Shown piece by piece: positions 16,463 to 25,810 of a stretch of 64,000 bases of DNA. Under the pieces are notes generated by a model that worked only from the letters and a program-made list of their open reading frames with translations, was not told the origin of the DNA and searched no databases. The stretch's first letter is position 1. Every line of letters begins with the position of its first letter. The stretch comes from JADKIH01 sp031367345 (GTDB taxonomy: Bacteria > Bacteroidota > Bacteroidia > AKYH767-A > 2013-40CM-41-45), in contig JANLPR010000046.1 in assembly GCA_031367345.1 (NCBI GenBank), positions 1-64,000 of the forward strand. Reading direction: 5' to 3'. The position numbers and the translations under genes are program-made.

Positions 16463-18124
16463 TTATTGATGAATTAGTTTGAATGTTTTAATTTCATTCA
16501 AAGCAGCAACACGCAATAAATAAATTCCTGAGTTCAAGTTTCGATCTAAATCGAATGAATAAGATTTTTCGGCATATAAATTTACACTTTTCTTTTGCTG
16601 AATTATTCGACCGGTAAGATCTACTAATGTTAATGAAACATTCAAAAGATTTAATGTTGAAATTATTTCTATTTGAGTAGTGAATGGATTAACAGCCTGA
16701 ATCAATATCGTTGAGCTGAAAGGCGATTCCGCAATTGAAGTTATCATATTACAATTGTAGGGAAGCGGATTTAATTCAATTGGATTTCCCGGAGTTAGAA
16801 CTTGTCCGTTAAAGCCGGAATAATTTAACGGATAAAAAGAACATCTAAACGCAGCATTCATTGCCGGTGTTGTACCTTGACTCACAGCTCCATTTTGACC
16901 AATCGGATTTACATATTTCCAAACGGTTGTTTTAGTTGAATCGATCTCGAAAAAATTTCCTTTCGTTCCTTCACAAATAATTGTATTCCCATTTGGTAGT
17001 CGTTGAGCCCCTGAAATATTCATCGAATAAAAATCGGTTGGTGTTGGTGCAGTATATTTCCAAAAAGCAGAATCGGGAAGATATGGAAGGTTAGTTGCAA
17101 TTGAATAATTTCCTGCAGAATCAATTGGAGGAGTAAATTGATCAATCGTTGAGTAGCTTCCGCCGGGCCTACCAGGGCCATTATTAAAAACCAAAATACT
17201 TCTGGCATTCGGCATTCCGTCTTCAATCCAACGAACATTATGCTGTCCGAACAGTTTTTTATTGCTTGTTAAACCTCTATTATAAGCTGCGGAATTTCCC
17301 CAACGATACATCAAATCTCCGCCTCTACTATGAACACCTCCGCTATGTGAAGAAGATTCAGTTGTTGAAGTACTATGATCGATGATCCACACTTCACTAA
17401 AGTTATGTGCACTCAAAATTATTTGGTCGAGCGTCGGATTATAATCGAGCGCATTGCAATGAAGCCAATCGGAAGCAGTACTTGCAGTGAAATTTATATT
17501 GATCAATTCCGGATGTTGAGAAACATTTCCATAGTTTGCTTTTGTTGAATCGAAATCTTGAATCAAATGATCCCATGCATGCCATTCCCAAACAATGTTA
17601 GCAGAATTTGTTCCGACCGGTTGCAACTCAACTATTTTTTCAGACCACAGTGTAGTGCCAAGCAAAGAAGGATTTCTTCCTACAGCCACTGCTTCATTTG
17701 CCGTTTTCAATTCCCATACGATTGCGAGAACATTTCCGTTTGGCAATATTCTAATATCGTGGTGTTGACACTGAGTTGTCGAAGATAAATTGTACGACCA
17801 AATTAAATTACTGTTCCAATCAAATAGTTCAACAATTCCTCCATTTCCACCTGCGGTAAAAACATTGTTGTTTGTACTTCCCGGCCGTAAGAGATTACCA
17901 TTTTGCAAAAGATAAACAGACTGACCGGGATGATGAGTGCCCGTCCAAGAATGAACTAAGTCTCCGCATTTGTCTATTAAATAAGAATTATTTGAGCTGA
18001 TTGGAGAGAACAAAACATATCCTTCTGCAGAGCCGGCATTTTGTGTAAACAATCCAACAGTTTGTTGTGCATTTAAATTATAAGAACAGATAAAAGCAAT
18101 TGCACAGAGTATTATTTTTTTCAT
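16463..18124 (-). CDS. Arylsulfotransferase-like (ASST) beta-propeller protein with T9SS tail
   Basis: A 553-residue secreted protein with a signal peptide (about 1-19). Typical ASST signatures are GYVLFSPISSNNSYLIDKCG near the N-terminus, repeats of the form 'ILPNGNVLAIVWELK' and 'RLPNGNTIICEGTKGNFFEID', and HHDIRILPNGN, where one histidine may be catalytic. ASST enzymes move sulfate between phenolic compounds without PAPS. Many Bacteroidota relatives keep only the propeller, so activity is uncertain. A T9SS tail occupies about the last 80 residues (LNSGIYLLRVAAL near the end). It starts 5 bp after the redoxin gene, suggesting one transcript. Confidence 0.82.
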   Translation of the reverse strand: MKKIILCAIAFICSYNLNAQQTVGLFTQNAGSAEGYVLFSPISSNNSYLIDKCGDLVHSWTGTHHPGQSVYLLQNGNLLRPGSTNNNVFTAGGNGGIVELFDWNSNLIWSYNLSSTTQCQHHDIRILPNGNVLAIVWELKTANEAVAVGRNPSLLGTTLWSEKIVELQPVGTNSANIVWEWHAWDHLIQDFDSTKANYGNVSQHPELININFTASTASDWLHCNALDYNPTLDQIILSAHNFSEVWIIDHSTSTTESSSHSGGVHSRGGDLMYRWGNSAAYNRGLTSNKKLFGQHNVRWIEDGMPNARSILVFNNGPGRPGGSYSTIDQFTPPIDSAGNYSIATNLPYLPDSAFWKYTAPTPTDFYSMNISGAQRLPNGNTIICEGTKGNFFEIDSTKTTVWKYVNPIGQNGAVSQGTTPAMNAAFRCSFYPLNYSGFNGQVLTPGNPIELNPLPYNCNMITSIAESPFSSTILIQAVNPFTTQIEIISTLNLLNVSLTLVDLTGRIIQQKKSVNLYAEKSYSFDLDRNLNSGIYLLRVAALNEIKTFKLIHQ

Positions 18125-18129
18125 TTTAA

Positions 18130-18750
18130 TTATTTACGTAAATGAATTTGACAACCAATAGATTTCGTTTCTTTCACTACTACTTCTTTCCCTTTTAATA
18201 AAGCATCAACAGCATTTTCAATATACCTAGTAGTTACTTTATCCGGTTCAGCTCCATTATCGTCTATTGAGCCATCGTACTTCACAATATAATTTTCATT
18301 TTCTTTCCAGATCACAAAAGCATGTGGAGTTTTTTGAGCTTGAAAATTTTTTGCAACCGTTTGCATTCCATCAAAGAGGTAAGGATAATTAAATTTTTCC
18401 GCTTTTGCCTTAGCGACCATCTTAAGAAAAGAATCCTCTTCGTAAGTAATAGTATCGGTGGAGCTGATTGCAATCACAGGAACTCCAAGCGGTTTATATT
18501 TTAAGTTGAGTTTGTTTATTCGTTGAGGGTATAATTTAGCAAAAGGGCAATGGTTACAAGTAAAAACAATTACAAATCCTTTTGCTTTCGGATAATTTTT
18601 TAAAGAAACATTTTTCCCATCAACATTTTTTAAAGTGAAATCGTTTACACTTTTGCCAATTATAACAATGCTTTCATTTCCTGCTCCCTTCGATAAAAAA
18701 GTAGTGAAGAGTAATATTCCAATGGATAAATTTATGATTTTAGTTTTCAT
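18130..18750 (-). CDS. Thioredoxin-like redoxin (AhpC/TSA-type)
   Basis: A 206-residue exported protein with a signal peptide (about 1-22) and a redoxin fold: VNDFTLKNVDGKNVSLKNY, VFTCNHCPFAK with Cys65 and Cys68 (a CXXC site), then VPVIAISSTD and PHAFVIWKEN with the cis-Pro region. Such CNHCPFAK proteins are common near T9SS and envelope loci and probably act on thiols in the periplasm. Partners are unknown. It is followed closely by the arylsulfotransferase-like gene. Confidence 0.9.
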   Translation of the reverse strand: MKTKIINLSIGILLFTTFLSKGAGNESIVIIGKSVNDFTLKNVDGKNVSLKNYPKAKGFVIVFTCNHCPFAKLYPQRINKLNLKYKPLGVPVIAISSTDTITYEEDSFLKMVAKAKAEKFNYPYLFDGMQTVAKNFQAQKTPHAFVIWKENENYIVKYDGSIDDNGAEPDKVTTRYIENAVDALLKGKEVVVKETKSIGCQIHLRK

Positions 18751-18758
18751 GATTTGAT

Positions 18759-18766
18759 GAAAGATA
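18759..18766 (-). promoter_or_regulatory. Possible -7 box TATCTTTC before the redoxin gene
   Basis: The minus strand reads TATCTTTC, one mismatch from TAnnTTTG, 9 bp upstream of the ATG at 18750. Weak evidence for a redoxin-ASST transcript start. Confidence 0.22.
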
Positions 18767-18941
18767 CGTATTCTTGATTAGACGACCTTTTTTCTAAATA
18801 CTTGCGGTCAACGAAAATTAATCGGCAATTTGAGTAAGAACCTTAATTCAATAATAGAATTACCTTTTGAATGAATGTAAAAAAGCAACGTTGACAAATT
18901 ATTTAGTTCAAATTACAGATAGAAATGTATAAAACCAATAG

Positions 18942-19616
18942 TTAGTCCGGTACTTCTATACTACCCTTTGGCGAGATGATTTTATCAAGATGAAAAAGGT
19001 ATTTCTTGGTAGCATTGATTACATCAGGAGAGGCCATAATTCCAGAAATCATGGCAATACCATTAACTGGTAGATCCGACAACAAGCTTACATTGTCCAA
19101 ATTTATTCCCTCCGAAACGAAAAAAGGAATGTCAGTCATACTTCGTGCTTTTAAAACGACATTATGACAAACAACATCAGCAGACACACTATTTTTAGCA
19201 GGGAAGATGGAACAAAAAGAAATATAATCGAATTTAAAATCGATTGCCCATCTTACAATATCAAAATCATTTGTACATGTAATACCATTAATAAAAGGTT
19301 TTTTGATCAAGCCTTCAATTTGTCGAAAATTGATCGGTATTTTATCGAAATGTACTCCATCTAACAGTGTATCATTTAACAAGGCCCAATTGTTATTGAC
19401 CATTACAGGCACATTTTTCAAATGACAAAATCCACCGATCTCATTAATGTCAGAGATCGTTACTAAGTGTTCATCAGTTGTATTGTAAAGTTGAACAATG
19501 GTGACTCCACCGGATATTGCTTGATGCAATTTTTCCATGAGCTCCTTTTTTTCAAGAGAAGCGTCGGAGATTAAATATGCTCCACCGATAATAATGTGTT
19601 GGTTTTTATGTTGCAT
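18942..19616 (-). CDS. ThiE-like thiamine-phosphate synthase homologue
   Basis: A 224-residue TIM-barrel protein of the TenI/ThiE type. Features are GGVTIVQLYNTTDE, in which the usual QLRxK is changed, NDTLLDGVHF, ITCTNDFDIVRWA, YISFCSIFPAKNS, and a C-terminal glycine loop (GIAMISGIM). ThiE couples the thiazole and pyrimidine moieties. No other thiamine genes are adjacent and the catalytic segment is divergent, so an alternative use of the scaffold, as in TenI, cannot be excluded. It stands alone after a composite hairpin. Confidence 0.72.
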   Translation of the reverse strand: MQHKNQHIIIGGAYLISDASLEKKELMEKLHQAISGGVTIVQLYNTTDEHLVTISDINEIGGFCHLKNVPVMVNNNWALLNDTLLDGVHFDKIPINFRQIEGLIKKPFINGITCTNDFDIVRWAIDFKFDYISFCSIFPAKNSVSADVVCHNVVLKARSMTDIPFFVSEGINLDNVSLLSDLPVNGIAMISGIMASPDVINATKKYLFHLDKIISPKGSIEVPD

Positions 19617-19654
19617 ATTTTATGCAGGCAATATTCTGTACCAATATTAGGCTT

Positions 19655-19708
19655 ATTCTTTTCACTTTTGTAGAAGCTTCCTCGCAGGAAAGCTTCGATG
19701 AAAAGAAT
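19655..19708. repeat. Composite hairpin in the thiE-like upstream region
   Basis: Nested inverted repeats: an outer perfect 10-bp arm ATTCTTTTCA (19655-19664)/TGAAAAGAAT (19699-19708) and an inner arm GAAGCTTCC (19673-19681)/GGAAAGCTTC (19687-19696, one extra base), with a 5-base loop TCGCA. It lies between the methyltransferase end and the ThiE-like start. No T run follows in either direction, so it is not a classical terminator. It might be a leader structure or a small inverted-repeat remnant. It shows no TPP riboswitch sequence signature. Confidence 0.65.
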
Positions 19709-19759
19709 TTAGATAATAATACAATTAAATTATTAAAAATCAAAGGAGTTATCCATCAA

Positions 19760-20443
19760 TTATTTTACTGCCATACCATAAACAATATATTTCCATTTTT
19801 CAGGAAGTATGCGATTAAAAAGCAACGAATCGATTCCGGCCAATGCCTGTCGTTGGTTTTCGGTTCTTCCAAGAGCACTTAATACTCCTGTCGATTTTAC
19901 TGTTTTTGAGCTAAAATCTTTTAATAAAATATTGGTTTCTTCGAGAGTGATGTATCTCCAAGAATCACCCCACTTAACAAACTTCTTTCTCAATAGTTGA
20001 TGAAGCGGAGAGGCGATTAAATTTTCGGCAAACAATAATTTTCCTCCAGGCTTGAGTGCTTTATGAATTTCCCGAAACACTTGTTTTTGAATTTCGAAAT
20101 TATTATTCCTTCCAATTCCTCCTATGATCGATTTAAAAATAATAATATCAAAATAATCTTGATATGGAATACTTGTTGCATCAATATCTTGATAATTAAT
20201 TAAAGTAGAGAAAGGGTATTTCTTATGTAGCTTCTCAGCAGACAACTCAACATTCTTTAAATCAGAACAAACTACAGATAACCCTTTAGAAGCCATCCAA
20301 AGAGACAAGCCGCCTTGATTTCCGCCAAGTTCCAAAACTGTTCCGACTTTATTCCAATCTACATTTTCCTCCCAATATTTCAAAGGCTTTGTCCACGCCT
20401 TTACATCCCATTGAAGAATATCTTTAATTAATTTGTCATTCAT
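19760..20443 (-). CDS. Class I SAM-dependent methyltransferase
   Basis: A 227-residue Rossmann methyltransferase. Motif I is VLELGGNQGGLSLWMASKG (about 37-55), with SDLKN as the acidic end of strand 2, YQDIDATSIPY for strand 3, and LKPGGKLLFAENL in the post-strand-4 region. The substrate is not predictable. The N-terminus has a WTKPLKYW segment. It is flanked by an esterase-like gene and the ThiE-like gene, with no clear link. Confidence 0.85.
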   Translation of the reverse strand: MNDKLIKDILQWDVKAWTKPLKYWEENVDWNKVGTVLELGGNQGGLSLWMASKGLSVVCSDLKNVELSAEKLHKKYPFSTLINYQDIDATSIPYQDYFDIIIFKSIIGGIGRNNNFEIQKQVFREIHKALKPGGKLLFAENLIASPLHQLLRKKFVKWGDSWRYITLEETNILLKDFSSKTVKSTGVLSALGRTENQRQALAGIDSLLFNRILPEKWKYIVYGMAVK

Positions 20444-20555
20444 ATTTATTCAGTTAATAAGTCAATCTGTTTAAAAGTATTTTTCAAAAATCATATCCAT
20501 TTATAAAATGATCTCAAACTATTGCTCTAACTACTGTTTAATAGGTTGTTGATTC

Positions 20556-21743
20556 TTAGTTTTGCTGCCCTACTATCATAATTTTACAAGGTGCAAAAAC
20601 ATTGTCCTTCTGATTTACAAATACAAAATAAATTCCATTAGCTAAACCAAAGCGATTGAACTCAATCTCATTTCCATTTAGATGATTTATTACTCTTACT
20701 ATTTGGCCAACCGAATTGCGCACTATCAATTTAGCATCTTTGAAAGCAGAGCTACATTGAATAATTGCGTTTTCGCTGAATACATTCGGCTGAATTGTTA
20801 AATGAGTAGAGAAATTCTCCGATTCTACAAAATTAGGAATGCACATCAAACTACAATTCTGAGTGCTAGAAATACCATTCGCATTTGAAATCAAAGACTG
20901 GAATTGATCGCCGGCTGAGCAGTCGTTTTTTAAATAATAATTTAACCAAGGAAGAAGCAAACTGTCTGTAATTGCTTGTTGCACCGATGGCGTAATCGAC
21001 GGTTGGGGTGTACAAGTTCCTTCACCAATATAACAATTGATATTATAGTTAGCAAACTGACAATGGCTTCCACCTATTATACTCACAAACGATTTGCATG
21101 AAGATGCTAGAGAGTCATACATTGGCACTTGATGCTGCGGTGGTGGTGCTACACAATCATTCGCTGCAGAAAAAACAATTGAAGGAATTGTAATTGTACC
21201 GGCAATAGCAACAGAAGAAGGATTGGTAACTGCGGCAGCAAAACTTACTAGTACATTGATTGACGAGTCGTATTGCGTTGCCAAAAATGCACAGCCTCCA
21301 CCCATAGAATGTCCCATAACAGCAGACTTACTGGCAACTGATCCGTAAAAGGGAGAATTACTGTTTAGATTTTCATTTTTCATAGCTGAAACCAAATAAG
21401 CTATGTCCTTTGCAAAGGCAGTATGTGAAGGAGAAAAAGATGTTTCCGTAGTAGGGAAAATAACAATATAGCCATTAGGCACAAGTTCATTCCAGATAAT
21501 ATCATAAGCGCTCCATGTCATTACAAAACCATGTCCAAAAACTAGAACAGGAAATTGTCCGCCGGCGATGCCTACATTATTCCCGGTGATAGTTGACGGG
21601 TAATAAATTTCAGCAGGTATATTTCTATTGTTCCTTGAAACATCAACAAATGTTTGTTGAATGTGACCTACCTGAAAAGTTTGTGCTGAAACAAAATGTT
21701 TACTCACAAATGAAAATAATAACAAGCACAGAAGTTTTTTCAT
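20556..21743 (-). CDS. Secreted alpha/beta hydrolase with T9SS tail
   Basis: A 395-residue exported hydrolase with a signal peptide (about 1-21). The oxyanion region is VLVFGHGFV, the nucleophile elbow is GHSMGGG with Ser146, an acid is likely in AANDCVAPPP and the histidine in GGSHCQF. The layout resembles chlorophyllase/dienelactone hydrolase-type carboxylesterases. The last part (about 310-395, ending in LANGIYFVFVNQKD and a charged-hydrophobic end) is a T9SS sorting tail. It probably acts on the cell surface or outside on an ester substrate not identifiable here. Confidence 0.85.
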   Translation of the reverse strand: MKKLLCLLLFSFVSKHFVSAQTFQVGHIQQTFVDVSRNNRNIPAEIYYPSTITGNNVGIAGGQFPVLVFGHGFVMTWSAYDIIWNELVPNGYIVIFPTTETSFSPSHTAFAKDIAYLVSAMKNENLNSNSPFYGSVASKSAVMGHSMGGGCAFLATQYDSSINVLVSFAAAVTNPSSVAIAGTITIPSIVFSAANDCVAPPPQHQVPMYDSLASSCKSFVSIIGGSHCQFANYNINCYIGEGTCTPQPSITPSVQQAITDSLLLPWLNYYLKNDCSAGDQFQSLISNANGISSTQNCSLMCIPNFVESENFSTHLTIQPNVFSENAIIQCSSAFKDAKLIVRNSVGQIVRVINHLNGNEIEFNRFGLANGIYFVFVNQKDNVFAPCKIMIVGQQN

Positions 21744-21899
21744 GTTTACTGATTAAGGGTAAAATTATTTATCACTAAAAAATTCGTTAATAATACTACG
21801 CGAAATTAAAAGTAAATATAGGTACGAATGCATTTCAAAAGTATTTTATTTTCCCACCATTTTTTGTTAATGCTCATAGTTAATATTTCATTTTCTTTA

Positions 21900-22511
21900 C
21901 TATTCCATCCTTTCATACCGATGCTTCCCACTATTCCACCCACGTTGTTGCAATAATTTCTCTCCTGATTCTTTGGCGCCTAATTCAAGTTCCGTACCCA
22001 TAGAATCATTCCATCTGTTTAAGAATCCAAACAAAGAAATGACTCCCAATATTTCAACAATTTCTCCTTCGTTCCAGAATTTACGAATCTCATCAGCAAT
22101 TACATCGTTCATTGAATTAGGAACCGTGGAACAGGCGAAAGCTAAATTTAATGCAGCTCGTTCGGCTGCTGAAAAAGCAGGATGAGAGTTAAACTCCCAT
22201 ATATTCGACAATTGTTCTTCACTGGCGCCATATCGCTCAGCAGCTCGAATGGTATGAGCTTGACAATATTGGCAACCGGCAACATTACTACTAATAAAAC
22301 CAATTAATCTTTTCAACGCACTTGTTACTCTACCATTATTTTCCATCACCGCTTTATTCATCTCAATGAATGCTGAAGCAATTCGTGGTCTGATATGCAT
22401 TGTCTTTACACTATTCGGACAAAATCCCAATGTTTCATTATAAAATTCAATGAGTTTTTGTAATTCAATATCGTCTACTTCAGATTTTGGTTTTACTAAT
22501 GGCTGCTTCAT
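21900..22511 (-). CDS. Carboxymuconolactone decarboxylase/AhpD-like protein
   Basis: A 203-residue protein with an AhpD-like core: NVAGCQYCQAHTIRAAERYG gives Cys80, Cys83 and His86, and RAALNLAFACSTVPN follows. This CXXC plus histidine set is that of peroxidase-associated AhpD rather than of decarboxylases. With the thioredoxin-like protein at 18130 it suggests thiol-based peroxide handling in this block. The genes either side are the sigma/anti-sigma pair and the secreted hydrolase. Confidence 0.88.
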   Translation of the reverse strand: MKQPLVKPKSEVDDIELQKLIEFYNETLGFCPNSVKTMHIRPRIASAFIEMNKAVMENNGRVTSALKRLIGFISSNVAGCQYCQAHTIRAAERYGASEEQLSNIWEFNSHPAFSAAERAALNLAFACSTVPNSMNDVIADEIRKFWNEGEIVEILGVISLFGFLNRWNDSMGTELELGAKESGEKLLQQRGWNSGKHRYERME

Positions 22512-22690
22512 GAAATTATTTTTTATTTTTATTAAAATGGAAAGTATGATAAAATAAATGTGAGCAGCGTCTCTCCGATTTGCGCTATAGTTATAATTTG
22601 TTAGAAGCCTACAAAAACTTCTTTATAGTACTCTTCATGCAACCGGAAGGTACAGAAAAGAAAATAAAAATTAAAAATTATTGGGGTAGT

Positions 22691-23488
22691 TCAACTATTT
22701 TTTCCAAAGAGGAAAAGTTGATCGAGCGATGGAACTAAACTTCCGCCTTTAGGTTCAATTGTAACAGCCCAGGCATCGGCTTGTAGTACATCTTTTACCA
22801 TTTGAATTCCTTCATTCAGTTCAAAGATACCTGCATCGACTGGCTTGCCGGCAACTAATGCCCAAAGCTGATATTGTTTTCCGGGTGCGGGCGCCGGTAA
22901 ATTGAGTACATCGATGTATGCTTGTTTCGTATTTTTATTCCAATACACACGTGCTTCAAAAGATTGACTGGTGTCTTTTGCGCTCAGCTGCACCACATTC
23001 GTTTCTGCATCACGCATTACAATTAAGTCGGAATTTGTTCTGTCAAATTCTATCTTAACCATGTTATAGTTAATGGCTAACTGATTTTTATCGTTTAGCA
23101 AAGCAGAATAACGATTTTCAGCATCATTCCATTTAGAATAAAAAAACCAAGATGCAAAAGTGCTGACTACTAAAGCAGCTAATGCGGCCGCCACCATATA
23201 TTTATAGGTAAGCGAATTATTTCCATCAATCGGCAAAACTTTTCCGCTACTTTTTTTCTTTGGTACCTCTTCTATTGCAGCAAGAATTTTTGTTCTAACA
23301 TCTGGACGAGGGTTAGTGGCTTTAGACATTAAATAAACTTCCAACCCTTCTTGAACTTTCAACAATTCAGTTTTCAATTCCGGATACAACATCAACTTCT
23401 GTTCAAACTCTGCTTTTTCTTGCGAAGTAAGAGCATTCAATGCATATAGCTCAACGATTCCGGAATTTATATACTCGTTAATGTCCAT
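22691..23488 (-). CDS. Anti-sigma factor (RskA-type)
   Basis: A 265-residue membrane protein: a cytoplasmic domain (about 1-90, starting MDINEYINSGIVELYALNAL as in RskA/ASD proteins but without zinc-binding cysteines), one transmembrane helix (about 96-117), a coiled segment and an extracytoplasmic RskA domain (about 170-262, containing ARVYWNKNTKQAYIDVLNLP). The cytoplasmic part would bind the sigma factor encoded 6 bp upstream, with release through an envelope signal and proteolysis. The nearby AhpD-like and redoxin genes suggest an oxidative or envelope signal. Confidence 0.93.
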   Translation of the reverse strand: MDINEYINSGIVELYALNALTSQEKAEFEQKLMLYPELKTELLKVQEGLEVYLMSKATNPRPDVRTKILAAIEEVPKKKSSGKVLPIDGNNSLTYKYMVAAALAALVVSTFASWFFYSKWNDAENRYSALLNDKNQLAINYNMVKIEFDRTNSDLIVMRDAETNVVQLSAKDTSQSFEARVYWNKNTKQAYIDVLNLPAPAPGKQYQLWALVAGKPVDAGIFELNEGIQMVKDVLQADAWAVTIEPKGGSLVPSLDQLFLFGKNS

Positions 23489-23494
23489 TTATTT

Positions 23495-24037
23495 TTACAG
23501 ATCAAAATATGTTCTCAAACGTTGGATAGCTGCACGAGATCGGGTCTTGACTGTACCAAGAGGAATATTTAATTTTTCGGCAGCTTCCGATTGAGTATAA
23601 CCTTGAAAAAAAAGAAGGTCAATCACCTGTTTGTATTCAGGTTCCAACTTTTTAACAATTTCTCTGACCCCTATTAAATCGGGGTCATACGATGATTTAT
23701 TATCACTTAGAAATACGGCATTATCTATCGACTGGTTTTTATTTTGATTGACAAAGTCTTTCGAGCGAACTTTATCGATTGAGAGATTTCTGCAAATGTT
23801 GACCATCCAAGTAAACAAACGACCTTTGGCAGGGTCGTATTGGCCAAAATTATTCCAGATTTTTAAAAAAGTCTCTTGTAAAACCTCTTCTGCTATTTCA
23901 TCATTCAGAACTATTCGTTGAATAATACCAAACAAAGCAGCGCTGTAATTATCGTACAAAATATCGATACCACGTTTTTCTTTGTTAATCAACAAAGCAA
24001 CGAGTTCGTCTTCTTCAATTTTGATTTTTCTTCCCAC
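23495..24037 (-). CDS. ECF-type RNA polymerase sigma factor
   Basis: A 180-residue sigma-70 family factor with region 2 (LYDNYSAALFGIIQRIVL, AEEVLQETFLKIWNNF, WMVNICRNLSIDKVRS) and region 4 with a C-terminal helix-turn-helix (YTQSEAAEKLNIPLGTVKTRSRAAIQRL). It starts with GTG at 24037. It stands in front of the anti-sigma gene by 6 bp and of a 15-kb same-strand block of envelope and redox genes, probable targets by position. It is not a housekeeping or FliA-type factor (region 3 missing). Confidence 0.95.
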   Translation of the reverse strand: MGRKIKIEEDELVALLINKEKRGIDILYDNYSAALFGIIQRIVLNDEIAEEVLQETFLKIWNNFGQYDPAKGRLFTWMVNICRNLSIDKVRSKDFVNQNKNQSIDNAVFLSDNKSSYDPDLIGVREIVKKLEPEYKQVIDLLFFQGYTQSEAAEKLNIPLGTVKTRSRAAIQRLRTYFDL

Positions 24038-24379
24038 TAATAAAGTAGTATTTTAACTTTTGTAAAGAAATAAAAAATAATCCAATAACTTCAATTTTGC
24101 TAAAAAAAGACGAATTTACGTTAATGCTAAATTTAAAAGCAATTGGCCAGCTGTTACATAATGGTCAATTTGCTAGTTTAACGCAATGTACAAAATCCCA
24201 TTATTGATAACATTCGAAAATATCAATTTGTTTCAACACTTATACATGGTTGATTAGATAAATCAACGATCTGTCATTAACCAGCATAATAATTTTCGGG
24301 TCATTTGATTAAATAACACCTTTAGCAGATAAAATGACTGTCCAATCCTTACATCAATAATTTCTCTATCAGCAGAAAA
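24038..24379. other. Intergenic region upstream of the ECF sigma gene
   Basis: A 342-bp AT-rich stretch. A 7-bp inverted repeat GTTGATT (24249-24255)/AATCAAC (24261-24267) has no T run after it. No terminator, full -7 box or gene was seen. Confidence 0.4.
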
Positions 24380-25810
24380 TTATTTTTGGTAATAATATTT
24401 CATTTCTTTGATCACACCCCACCTTTTCAACATAACTGCCTTTTCTCTTGAATCATTGTAATCGCCAATAATAATCCATGAAAGAACCGTACAATCACTC
24501 TCCACTAATACTATTTTATCTTTGGAAGCAGAAATGGTTTCTAATGCCTTTCGTTCGTTATTATTTTCATATTTGATGCTAGTATCTGCATTCAAATAAA
24601 TTAAAGTGAAAATAATTAGTGCTGCATAGTAAATTTTCTTTCCCGACGTAATATTTTTTAAAATGAAAAATGTTGAGACTCCATAAAAAAGCATAAAGGA
24701 TAATGTGATTGGCATTTGCGTATCGGACCTCAGAATATAAAAACGGTAAGAGCGATATCCTCCTAATGGTAATAAAGCGAGGTAGATCAAACTTAAAATG
24801 AAAATCCATTTTAAGAGGTGAAGTAATTTTTTTCCAAGAACGGTTAAAAATCTTTTCTTGATAATGAGAGCATTAATTACGCTCATTAATACAAGTAAAG
24901 GCATTCCAATTTTAAACGTAAATTGATGGAAAATACCTGTTGGTAATCGACTATAACGTTCAAGAATAGGAATAGACTCCCAAAAATTTTCAGCATTATT
25001 TCTACCTACAAAAACAGAATACAAACATAGGAGAGTTGCAAATCCGTAAACTAGCCAATAATCTGTAGGTAGTGAGCGAATTGAATCAGAAATTTTTTTA
25101 TACCAATTGGGCGATGAATTTTCTCGATAATCTGAAATGAATGCATCAAAAAACAAAAGAGTGCAAATTAAAATAACAACCACAGGGTTCAAAGGGCCAC
25201 TGAACGCAATAATGATAGCTAAAAAAATCAATACTACGTTTACGATTGCGGGAATTTTTTTTCCATAAATTCTTTTTAAAAAGATTGGCAGAAAAAATAA
25301 TAATACAAGGGATAAAGAAAACGCATAAAAAAAAGTGTAAGAAATAGAATGGTCAATGATTCCCATTAACTGATTAAAACCAAATGTTTGAATTAAAGGG
25401 GTAATCAAAGCTGCTGCTAATAAAAAATTGGTGTCTTTCAAATTCCATTTACCTGTGCAATAAACAGCCAAGAGAAAAACAATAAAAAAATGAATGAGCG
25501 TTTTTGCAAGTGCACAAGAATAATAAATACTATCTATTGGAGAAACAAAAGCTTAGAGCAACAATGGCACTGAATTAAAATAGGATACCATTGCGCGATG
25601 AACAAAATAGCGATTTGGTGCAGCATAAATGGAATCGTGTAATAACACATTCAAAGCAAACGGATCAGTAAGGACGGTATTATAACTTCTATTTGGTAAG
25701 GTAATACTTACAAGATCACCGTCTGTTGTGAAATGAGTATAACGAATAAAAGAAAAAGCTATTTCAAAAAGCAAGAATGCGATTAGGGTGGACTTAAACA
25801 GTAATTTCAT
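24380..25810 (-). pseudogene. Polytopic membrane protein interrupted by an in-frame TAA
   Basis: The frame from the ATG at 25810 runs 85 codons (MKLLFKSTLIAFLLFE...YFNSVPLLL) to a TAA at 25553-25555, then continues in the same frame without another stop to 24380. The continuation begins with a hydrophobic helix, IHFFIVFLLAVYC, that straddles the first possible internal start (TTG at 25471), so it reads as one protein of about 476 residues. About nine hydrophobic segments, a hydrophilic loop at about 390-420, and no recognised motif. The function is unknown; a glycan- or lipid-processing membrane enzyme is possible. A single CAA-to-TAA change would account for the break. Confidence 0.7.

Noticed and set aside
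19617..19759. TPP riboswitch before the ThiE-like gene
   Set aside because: No THI-box consensus (such as the CTGAGA core) was seen, only an unrelated nested hairpin.
25553..25555. Selenocysteine or recoded stop
   Set aside because: The codon is TAA, not TGA, and no SECIS-like hairpin was seen directly after it.
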